A stretch of 6,882 nucleotides of DNA, taken from the NCBI GenBank assembly GCA_002358965.1, contig DEPW01000008.1, forward strand, positions 1 to 6,882, read 5' to 3'. The stretch comes from Bacteroidales bacterium UBA3382 (GTDB taxonomy: Bacteria > Bacteroidota > Bacteroidia > Bacteroidales > UBA932). Positions 1-5,593 of the stretch are shown here, one piece after another; position 1 is the stretch's first letter; the number at the start of each line of letters is the position of its first letter. The position numbers were made by a program, and so were the translations under genes. The notes under the pieces were generated by a model. That model worked only from the letters and a program-made list of their open reading frames with translations. It had not been told where the DNA came from and made no database searches.

Positions 1-288
1 CAGTTGAAGGCTCCCTTGATAGGAGAGGCCGCTGCAGCCTGGCTCGGTACTGTGGCCCTGCTTACCAATGTGTTCAAGGAGATAGCCGTCCTTGTCGGTG
101 CTCCCCTGATGGTAAGGCTTGCCGGCCCGTTGGCCCCGATATGCGTGGGCGGTGCGGCTTCGATGGATGTCCTGCTCCCCTCGATTACTTCGGCCAGCGG
201 CAGGCAATGGGCTTTCGTTTCCGTACTGCACGGAGCCATAGTCGATTTCAGCGTGCCGTTTTTCGTGTCTTTTTTCTGTGCCTTATAA
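1..288 (+). CDS. lysO: LysO-family lysine exporter, C-terminal part (5' end outside the window)
   Basis: Inner-membrane protein of the LysO (YbjE, DUF340) family, which exports L-lysine and toxic lysine analogues. The frame is open from base 1 and ends at TAA 286-288, so 95 codons of a protein usually near 200-300 residues are visible. The TTG at position 4 is an internal Leu codon, not a start. Visible family signatures are a TNVFKE segment (family form TNxxRE), the small-residue and proline-rich stretch LAGPLAPICVGGAASMD, and a hydrophobic C-terminal helix ending VPFFVSFFCAL. The GGAxSMDxxLP block is the most diagnostic part. The remainder is hydrophobic with few charges, as expected of membrane helices. 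The next gene starts 27 bases downstream on the same strand and may be partly cotranscribed, although a promoter-like box lies between them. The family call is by motif recognition; substrate specificity is inferred. Confidence 0.8.
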   Translation, partial: QLKAPLIGEAAAAWLGTVALLTNVFKEIAVLVGAPLMVRLAGPLAPICVGGAASMDVLLPSITSASGRQWAFVSVLHGAIVDFSVPFFVSFFCAL

Positions 289-295
289 TTTTTAC

Positions 296-303
296 TACTT
301 TTG
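296..303 (+). promoter_or_regulatory. Candidate Bacteroidetes -7 box for the substrate-binding lipoprotein gene
   Basis: The sequence TACTTTTG matches the TAnnTTTG -7 consensus of the Bacteroidetes primary sigma factor. It sits in the 27-base gap after lysO. A start about 6-7 bases downstream would leave a very short leader before the ATG at 316. No clear TTTG -33 box is visible at the expected distance (only TTTC near 273), so this may be a weak promoter or a chance match in AT-rich DNA. Confidence 0.4.
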
Positions 304-315
304 CCGTAAATTTTT

Positions 316-1461
316 ATGAAAATGTTAAAGAAAATGATATTTCTCGCTGCCTGTGCCGCCGTCCTCGCAGCTTGTGCCGGTAGGGAAGGCGGTGATCTTT
401 CACAGTGGTGCGAGGATGTCTATGTTCCGGAATATGCAGGCGGTTTTAAGATATTGAAGGCGGATGGTATGGAAAGCGTGATAATCACGACTTTTACTCC
501 ATGGCAGGGCGCCGCAGGCGAGGAGAGGTCGCTCTTCGTGGCCCGTAACGGCGAGAGACCGCCTGAAGGTTTTAAGGGACAGGTGCTTGAAGGGGATGCG
601 GAGAGGATAGTGTGTCTGTCGTCTTCCTACATTGCCATGCTCGATGCGCTCGGCGAAACGGACCGCGTGGCCGGGGTTTCCGGTATGGATTTCATCAGTA
701 ATCCGTCTGTGAGGGCCAACCGGGAGAGGATAGCCGATGTCGGCTATGACGGGAATACGGATTATGAAAGGCTTCTGGCAGCGGCTCCGGACATAGTGCT
801 GTTGTACGGGATAACCGGAGCGAGCGGCATGGAAGACAAGTTGAAGGAGTTGGGGATACCGTTCATGTACATAGGGGAATATATGGAGAAGTCGCCTCTT
901 GGAAAGGCCGAGTGGTGCATCCCGGTGGCGGAAATCATAGGCTGCCGTGATAAGGGGGCCGCGGTATTCGCCAGGATTCCCCGGCGTTATGACAGCCTGA
1001 AGGCCGTTGCCTCAAGGGTGTCCGAAAGACCGGCGGTGATGGTCAACATCCCATACGGCGATGCATGGATAATGTCTCCTCCGGGCAGTTACATGGGCAG
1101 GCTGATATCCGATGCCGGGGCGGATTACATTTACCCTGGAGATACTACCGAGGTCTCGCGCACTATCGACATAGAGCAGGCTTACAAGCTGGTAAACGAG
1201 TGCGATTATTGGATAAATACCGGCCGTGTGACTTCAAAGGCCGCCCTGCTGGCCGAGCTGCCCAGGTTCGCGGATGTTCCGTGCCTGAAGGAAGGCCGGG
1301 TCTACAACAACAATCTCAGGCTTAACGCAGGCGGAGGGGACGATTTCTGGGAGTCCGGCATAATGCATCCGGACATTGTCCTTGAAGATCTGATAAATAT
1401 CTTCCATCCGGGATTGCTCGGGGAACCGAAACCGTTGTATTATTACAGGAAAATAGAATAA
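316..1461 (+). CDS. ABC transporter substrate-binding lipoprotein (FepB/BtuF-like; iron-siderophore, heme or corrinoid uptake)
   Basis: Periplasmic, membrane-anchored binding component of a FecCD-type importer. Residues 1-20 form a lipoprotein signal peptide: Lys4-Lys6, a hydrophobic core and lipobox LAAC with Cys20. The family's early motif is YAGGFKILKADG (40-51), followed by TPWQG (61-65). The first TroA-like lobe starts at RIVCLSSSYIAMLDALG (97-113), then VAGVSGMDFI, an ADVGYDGNTDYERLLAAAPDIVLL segment, and SPLGKAEW (193-200). The second lobe contains VMVNIPYGDAWIMSPPGSY, DAGADYIY, and a closing FWESGIMHPDIVLEDL (344-359) before IFHPGLL. At 381 residues it has the usual length and looks intact. 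The start could be the ATG at 316 or at 322; both keep the signal peptide. There is no Shine-Dalgarno sequence, only an AT-rich leader. The ligand cannot be told from sequence alone. No intact permease or ATPase gene follows; only a short scar does (1467-1581). Confidence 0.87.
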   Translation: MKMLKKMIFLAACAAVLAACAGREGGDLSQWCEDVYVPEYAGGFKILKADGMESVIITTFTPWQGAAGEERSLFVARNGERPPEGFKGQVLEGDAERIVCLSSSYIAMLDALGETDRVAGVSGMDFISNPSVRANRERIADVGYDGNTDYERLLAAAPDIVLLYGITGASGMEDKLKELGIPFMYIGEYMEKSPLGKAEWCIPVAEIIGCRDKGAAVFARIPRRYDSLKAVASRVSERPAVMVNIPYGDAWIMSPPGSYMGRLISDAGADYIYPGDTTEVSRTIDIEQAYKLVNECDYWINTGRVTSKAALLAELPRFADVPCLKEGRVYNNNLRLNAGGGDDFWESGIMHPDIVLEDLINIFHPGLLGEPKPLYYYRKIE

Positions 1462-1466
1462 GATTT

Positions 1467-1581
1467 ATGATTATCCGCAAAATCACCCCTTGCAAGCCGC
1501 CTGCCTGCCGGCGAGGTGTCCACCATAGCGGGCGCTCCGGACAGAGCAATTCCAAGGACGAACATCAATCCCGCCGCTTAA
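1467..1581 (+). pseudogene. Possible remnant of a FecCD-type ABC permease (C-terminal tail after a large deletion)
   Basis: The plus frame that includes the codons at 1471-1578 and ends at TAA 1579-1581 encodes RLPAGEVSTIAGAP at 1498-1539. FecCD permeases (BtuC, FecD, FepD) carry near their C-terminus a block of the form LPxGxVTxxxGAP. The spacing here is identical, with Leu, Pro, Gly, Val and Gly-Ala-Pro all in place. A short polar tail follows to the stop. An ATG at 1467, five bases after the lipoprotein stop, opens a different frame (MIIRKI...). This would fit an ancestral permease start joined out of frame to its own tail by a large internal deletion. The TTAA at 1578-1581 supplies the stop of this frame on plus and of folC on minus. 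The match covers about 14 residues only, and the hydrophobic last helix is not recognisable, so chance remains possible. Confidence 0.33.
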
Positions 1582-2939
1582 GGCCGGATGAACACAGGCA
1601 TTGCCTCCGCAACAACGAAAGTGCTTCCCCCGATATATACAATCCCCCCTTCGGCGGTACAATCGGACAAAACCGAATATACGGCATCCTTGACGGACGG
1701 CACCGTCCTTAACGAATAGGCACCTTCCGCCACCCTCCCGGCGTGAATCCTGAGGAAATGCCGCTCAAGTTCTGCAGCCGGCATGGATCTGTGCGAATCG
1801 GCGTTGGTCAATACCACCTCGATACTGCGGCCGGGAATGTATGGAAACATCGGCAATACCGAATCCACATCCTTGTCAGCAACCATTCCGAAGACCATGC
1901 ACGCCTTCCTGCCGGGATTTTCGGAAAATTCGCGGACGAGCTGCGCGAAATTGTACTTCAGCCCATGCGCATTGTGCCCTATGTCGAGTATCGCCTTGAT
2001 ATCGCCGTGGACGAAAGTCTGCCAACGGCCGAGGAAGCGCATCTTCGAAGCGGCCCCGGTGATACCGTCGTACAACTGGCCTTCGCCTATGCCGTCCCCT
2101 GCAATCCCGAAGCTCTCGAGTACCGACAAAGCGGAAAGCGAAGTCGAAAGGTTCCTCCTCTGGTACTCTCCACGGAGATCCATATCCGCAAGCAAGTCGT
2201 CTACAAAAGGAGAGTCATAAGGATAGAGGTCGGAAGCGTCGAACAGGGGCGAATCGCATCCGGCGGCCTTGTCTTCAAACCCAGCCGAAATCTCTTCGTC
2301 ATCCTCTCCGACGACTACGGGCACGCCCGGCTTGATTATCCCGGCCTTTTCAAAAGCTATCTCCCTGCGCGTATCCCCGAGCATGTCGCAATGGTCGAGG
2401 CCTATGTTGGTTATTACCGAAAGGACCGGAGTAATGATATTGGTACTGTCGAGACGGCCGCCGAGACCAGTCTCGATGACGGCGAAATCCACACCGCACG
2501 AAGCGAACCAATCGAAGGCCATCATAGTGGTTATCTCGAAAAACGAAAGCTCGTTTTCCTCAAAATAAGGCTTCCATTTCAATATGAAATCATACACCTC
2601 TTCTCTGGAGATATATTTCGCCACTCCCCCGGCCCCGTTGCAGATCTTCATCCTCTCGCGGAAATCGAGGATATGGGGGGAAGTATAAAGCCCCACCTTG
2701 TATCCGGCCGCGGCCAACACAGAAGCTATCAGATGCGAAACCGACCCTTTGCCGTTGGTGCCGGCCACATGAACGGAAGCGAACCTGCGATGCGGATGCC
2801 CCACGGCCTCATCCCATCTCGACATCCCGTCGATGCCCGGCTTGTAAGCCGAGGCCCCTACTCTCTGGAAAGACGGGAACCTGTTGAAAATGGCGGAAAT
2901 TTCCGCCTCGTATCTTTCATCGAAATCTTTATAATCCAT
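1578..2939 (-). CDS. folC: Bifunctional folylpolyglutamate synthase / dihydrofolate synthase
   Basis: Cytosolic Mur-ligase-family enzyme. It adds glutamate to dihydropteroate and to folates using ATP, forming an acyl-phosphate intermediate. From the ATG at 2939 the protein has 453 residues, normal for the family. Motifs in order: FPSFQRVGASAYKPG (21-35, Bacteroidales style), P-loop AGTNGKGS (59-66), TSPHILDFRERM (86-97), ETGLGGRLDSTN (156-167), ITNIGLDH (176-183), and EKAGIIKPG (197-205), where Lys198 is the family's usual carbamylated lysine position. Then come DIGHNAHG (319-326, the DxxHN motif), FGMVADKD (350-357) and the C-terminal GGSTFVVAEA (437-446). All hallmarks are intact. The frame stays open for eight more codons to a TTG at 2963, but MDYKDF at 2939 aligns with typical FolC starts. 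The gene is transcribed alone, convergent with the lipoprotein gene and divergent from the PurL-like gene. Confidence 0.95.
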   Translation of the reverse strand: MDYKDFDERYEAEISAIFNRFPSFQRVGASAYKPGIDGMSRWDEAVGHPHRRFASVHVAGTNGKGSVSHLIASVLAAAGYKVGLYTSPHILDFRERMKICNGAGGVAKYISREEVYDFILKWKPYFEENELSFFEITTMMAFDWFASCGVDFAVIETGLGGRLDSTNIITPVLSVITNIGLDHCDMLGDTRREIAFEKAGIIKPGVPVVVGEDDEEISAGFEDKAAGCDSPLFDASDLYPYDSPFVDDLLADMDLRGEYQRRNLSTSLSALSVLESFGIAGDGIGEGQLYDGITGAASKMRFLGRWQTFVHGDIKAILDIGHNAHGLKYNFAQLVREFSENPGRKACMVFGMVADKDVDSVLPMFPYIPGRSIEVVLTNADSHRSMPAAELERHFLRIHAGRVAEGAYSLRTVPSVKDAVYSVLSDCTAEGGIVYIGGSTFVVAEAMPVFIRP

Positions 2940-2960
2940 TTTTTTCGTTCCTATGCCATA

Positions 2961-2968
2961 CAAAAATA
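2961..2968 (-). promoter_or_regulatory. Candidate -7 box for folC
   Basis: On the minus strand this reads TATTTTTG, a full match to the Bacteroidetes TAnnTTTG -7 element. A transcription start near 2954 would give a leader of roughly 15 bases before the folC ATG at 2939, which also argues against the TTG at 2963 as the start. No convincing TTTG -33 element is seen upstream. The region is AT-rich, with an eight-T run at 2971-2978, so single-box matches are easy to find. Confidence 0.4.
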
Positions 2969-2979
2969 CATTTTTTTTA

Positions 2980-2987
2980 TAATTTTA
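2980..2987 (+). promoter_or_regulatory. Weak candidate -7 box for the PurL-like/phoH pair
   Basis: TAATTTTA differs from TAnnTTTG only in the last base and lies 25 bases before the ATG at 3013, a suitable distance. No TTTG -33 partner is evident. It would face away from the folC promoter in the same 73-base divergent intergenic region. It is listed because the plus-strand pair must be transcribed from somewhere here. Confidence 0.22.
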
Positions 2988-3012
2988 CGGGAAGTTTTAT
3001 GAAAACCATCAA

Positions 3013-4146
3013 ATGAATCTTTTTGAAGCGAAATTCGTTATAGACGGGATAGAACAGGAATCGACCCTCAAGGATCTCATCGACGCTTGCAACGGCCCAT
3101 ACGGAAAAGCTGCGGAATATATCTGCGAATGTCCGCCCGACACCGCGGTCCCCGTTGTCGACGAAAATCTGGATCCCGATCCGGACCCGGTAATATACGG
3201 ACGCGGAAAAAACGAGGAATACCTGGACATGCTGCTCGCTTCAGGAATCGAAGGCACCACAGGGATAAACTACGCGGCCGAAGCAAGGCAGAGCATAGCG
3301 AAAGCGCTTTCGGCAGCATTGTGGAGCATCCCGCGTGCATATATGCTGGAGTCCATGTCGCTGTCGCTCTGCTGGGAATGGGATACCTGCCGCCTCGGAG
3401 GATGCGCCTCTCTGTACAAATCCGTGGCGGCGGCATCGGATTACGCATTCGAAATCGGCGTACGCGTCGCGACATGCAGGATAACACACAAGGCAGGCTC
3501 GTCACGGCTGCGGACATCGTGCCTGTATCTGAATGAAGACGAAGACGAAAGCCTGCTCGTACCCGTAAAGCCGGCCAACAACAGGGGCGCCAGGTACATT
3601 ACCGACAGCTCCATACTGGCCGACAAGATACCGCGATCGACCGTGCTATACATACCTTTCGACACCTCGGAAGCGACTCTCGGAGGCTCGGCCCTGGCCG
3701 CATTGCTCGGACAGTCCGGCGAGGATACGCCATTGATGCTCGACCCGGACTATTTCATCGACAGCTACGAAGTCGTCAAAGAGCTTAAAGACGACGGAAT
3801 CGTGCTGGCGGGCAGGGAAATAGGGCGCGGCGGACTGCTTTGCGGCCTTGCCAAGCTTGCAAAAGCCTGCGGCACAGGCATGGAAGTGGACATACTTCCG
3901 TTGCAGAACTCCTTCAGATGCAACGATGCGACAGCCATACTTTTCAACGAAATACCGGGAGAACTCATCGCCATCAGCGATGAAGACTACGGATATATCG
4001 ACACCCAGATGATCCTGCAGGATATCGCGTATTTCCCCGTCGGATTCGCATCCGAAGGCAATTCGCTTAAAATCAGGCACAAACTCGACTTTAACGTTGC
4101 CGATCTGCTCCTTCCGCTCATAAGCAGGAACATCGGCGAAGAATAA
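3013..4146 (+). CDS. PurL-like protein: stand-alone, degenerate second PurM-like half of FGAM synthase (AIR synthase-related, C-terminal domain)
   Basis: This 377-residue protein resembles the second PurM-like half of long-type phosphoribosylformylglycinamidine synthase (about 1,200-1,300 residues). Residues 92-150 follow that half: a RQSIAKALSAALWSIP helix, the ESMSLSLCWEWD strand (113-124), then SLYKSVAAASDYAFEIGV (133-150). Residues 201-233 read ILADKIPRSTVLYIPF then EATLGGSALAALLG, the family's LGGSALA block. DGIVLAGREIGRGGLLCGLAKLA (261-283) takes the place of the usual HDxSxGG segment, and ILFNEIPGELIAIS (309-322) matches the LFxExPGxxxxV strand. The first half and the glutaminase domain are absent. 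Residues 151-162 (RVATCRITHKAG) replace the nucleotide-binding PTGKDSLSM motif, and His/Asp/Ser of HDxS are Arg268/Glu269/Gly271. Residues 1-90 are unlike anything I recognise, with an acidic DPDPDP stretch (54-59). It is probably a non-catalytic scaffold or binding protein. phoH begins 23 bases later, so the two are likely cotranscribed. Confidence 0.65.
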   Translation: MNLFEAKFVIDGIEQESTLKDLIDACNGPYGKAAEYICECPPDTAVPVVDENLDPDPDPVIYGRGKNEEYLDMLLASGIEGTTGINYAAEARQSIAKALSAALWSIPRAYMLESMSLSLCWEWDTCRLGGCASLYKSVAAASDYAFEIGVRVATCRITHKAGSSRLRTSCLYLNEDEDESLLVPVKPANNRGARYITDSSILADKIPRSTVLYIPFDTSEATLGGSALAALLGQSGEDTPLMLDPDYFIDSYEVVKELKDDGIVLAGREIGRGGLLCGLAKLAKACGTGMEVDILPLQNSFRCNDATAILFNEIPGELIAISDEDYGYIDTQMILQDIAYFPVGFASEGNSLKIRHKLDFNVADLLLPLISRNIGEE

Positions 4147-4169
4147 CAATAACGATTTTTTTACGCACC

Positions 4170-5513
4170 ATGTCAAAATTACCCAAGATTTTCGTCCTCG
4201 ACACAAACATCATCCTGCACGACAGCAGGGCAATATACCATTTCCAGGAAAACGATCTGGTCATTCCGATAGCAGTCATAGAAGAGCTTGACAAATTCAA
4301 AAAAGGCGACGAAGAAATCAACTACCATGCAAGACAATTCGTCCGACAGCTCGACCGGCTTGCCGAAAACAGGCTTTTCACAAAGCCCATCCCTCTCGGG
4401 AAGAATCTCGGCACCATCAAGATCGAAATGAACCACCCGTTTCCCGAAGGAATGGAAAAATGCTTCATGGACGACATCCAGGACCACAGGATAATCTCCA
4501 CGGCCCTTTGGGTAAGAGACAACAATCCCGACAGATATGTCGCCCTCGTAACCAAAGACCTCAACATGAGGATGAAAGCCAAGGCAATCGGCTTAAACTC
4601 GGAAGACTATCTGACCGACAGGCTCGATGAAGAAAAGCTTTACAAAGTCGAGAAGGGAATCATCGAAGTGGAAGACATGGACCCGTCGCTCGTACAGAAG
4701 CTGCTGTACAGCTCCGGAAGACTGTCCCTCAAAGAGCTCAAATGGGACGAGCCGAAGGCCAACCAGCTCTATATCATCCCGTGGGGGAACGAATCCGGCA
4801 AAGAAAGGGTATGCGCGAGATACGACCAGGCCTCGAAATCGTTACTGCTCGTCAAGAAACTGCATTCGGCCGGCATCAGCCCGCGCAATGACGAACAGAA
4901 GTTCGCAATGGACGCCTGTCTGAACCCGGAGATAGACCTCGTCGCCCTTACCGGAGGCCCGGGGACGGGAAAGACGCTCATAGCCCTCGCGGCAGCCCTG
5001 GGACAGGAGAAACGCTACGACCAGATAATCCTCGCACGCCCGGTAATCCCTATGGGCAACCAGGATCTCGGCTTCCTTCCGGGAGACGCCGAGAAGAAAG
5101 TGGGTCCCTACATGCTCCCCCTGATGGACAACCTGAGCGTAATCAAAGAAGCTCTCGGGCCTATGTCCAAGGATGCCAAAAAGATAGAAAGCCTTACCGA
5201 AAGCGGGAAACTCATCATAAGTCCGCTCGCATACATCCGCGGCCGCTCCCTTTCCAAAGTATATTTCATAGTGGATGAGGCCCAAAACCTTACACCTCAT
5301 GAAATCAAGACCATAATCACGCGGGCCGGCGAAGGCACCAAGATAGTCTTTACCGGGGACATATTCCAAATCGACCAGCCATATCTGGACATGTACTCGA
5401 ACGGACTTTCGCACCTCAAAGAGAAAATGTCCGGAACGGCCCTGTTCGAACATGTCAACCTGAGGAAAGGCGAACGCAGCAAACTGTCCGAACTTGCAGG
5501 AAAATTGCTTTAG
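4170..5513 (+). CDS. phoH: PIN domain-PhoH family ATPase (PhoH2-type, YlaK-like predicted RNA helicase/RNase)
   Basis: Cytosolic two-domain protein of 447 residues, intact and of family length. The N-terminal PIN nuclease domain (about 5-145) opens with IFVLDTNIILHD. Its candidate metal-binding acids are Asp11, Glu38/Glu39 in VIEELDKF, Asp105 in QDHRIISTAL, and Asp130 in LVTKDLNMRMKA. A linker of about 90 residues leads to the PhoH ATPase. That domain has Walker A TGGPGTGKT (261-269), LARPVIPMG (288-296), GFLPGDAEKK (301-310), the LAYIRGRS block (353-360), Walker B VYFIVDEAQN (364-373) with Asp369-Glu370, and FTGDIFQIDQP (394-404). Characterised PhoH2 proteins unwind RNA and cleave it using ATP; here that is inferred from intact motifs. 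It starts 23 bases after the PurL-like gene and probably shares its transcript. The start at ATG 4170 has an AT-rich leader and no Shine-Dalgarno. No terminator hairpin is seen after the stop. Confidence 0.93.
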   Translation: MSKLPKIFVLDTNIILHDSRAIYHFQENDLVIPIAVIEELDKFKKGDEEINYHARQFVRQLDRLAENRLFTKPIPLGKNLGTIKIEMNHPFPEGMEKCFMDDIQDHRIISTALWVRDNNPDRYVALVTKDLNMRMKAKAIGLNSEDYLTDRLDEEKLYKVEKGIIEVEDMDPSLVQKLLYSSGRLSLKELKWDEPKANQLYIIPWGNESGKERVCARYDQASKSLLLVKKLHSAGISPRNDEQKFAMDACLNPEIDLVALTGGPGTGKTLIALAAALGQEKRYDQIILARPVIPMGNQDLGFLPGDAEKKVGPYMLPLMDNLSVIKEALGPMSKDAKKIESLTESGKLIISPLAYIRGRSLSKVYFIVDEAQNLTPHEIKTIITRAGEGTKIVFTGDIFQIDQPYLDMYSNGLSHLKEKMSGTALFEHVNLRKGERSKLSELAGKLL

Positions 5514-5516
5514 AAA

Positions 5517-5548
5517 TTGCGGTTTTTACTCTAATTTTTATATATTTG
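5517..5548 (+). promoter_or_regulatory. Bacteroidetes-type promoter for ppdK
   Basis: The -7 element TATATTTG (5541-5548) matches TAnnTTTG exactly. A TTG at 5517-5519 lies 21 bases upstream, close to the usual -33 spacing. Transcription should begin near 5555, giving an AT-rich leader of about 40 bases before the ATG at 5594, with no Shine-Dalgarno sequence. Such leaders are common on well-expressed Bacteroidetes genes. This is the best-supported promoter in the window, and it lies in the only sizeable gap before ppdK. Confidence 0.6.
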
Positions 5549-5593
5549 CGAACCTAAACGAATAATTTACTTTTAATTCAATAGTTTTATATT

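Noticed and set aside
1489..1496. CTTGCAAG palindrome in the lipoprotein-folC gap, considered as a terminator or protein-binding site
   Set aside because: It is a loop-less 8-base palindrome without a U-run or longer stem, and not distinguishable from chance.
1462..1577. Searched for a dif/XerCD-like site because of the skew switch
   Set aside because: No 11-6-11 imperfect inverted repeat of dif type could be seen in this gap.
1467..1712. An 81-codon plus frame starting at the ATG just after the lipoprotein gene
   Set aside because: It runs over the 3' end of folC and reads as a low-complexity, Arg/His/Ser-rich product without motifs. Only its ATG may be of interest as a former permease start.
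2940..2963. TTG at 2963 as the folC start, adding eight residues
   Set aside because: The extension MYGIGTKK has no family counterpart, would overlap the -7 box, and ATG 2939 matches typical FolC N-termini.
1743..3002. A long plus-strand open frame (419 codons) opposite folC
   Set aside because: It is the antisense shadow of a convincing FolC. Its translation has no recognisable motifs and its coordinates follow folC almost exactly.
3646..5453. Minus-strand open frames of about 186 and 203 codons opposite the PurL-like gene and phoH
   Set aside because: Both lie antisense to well-supported genes and show no domain motifs or start context of their own.
5502..5520. Two copies of AAATTGC around the phoH stop codon, considered as a terminator or regulatory repeat
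   Set aside because: They are direct, not inverted, and only seven bases long, so no hairpin forms. The second copy merely contributes the TTG of the ppdK promoter.
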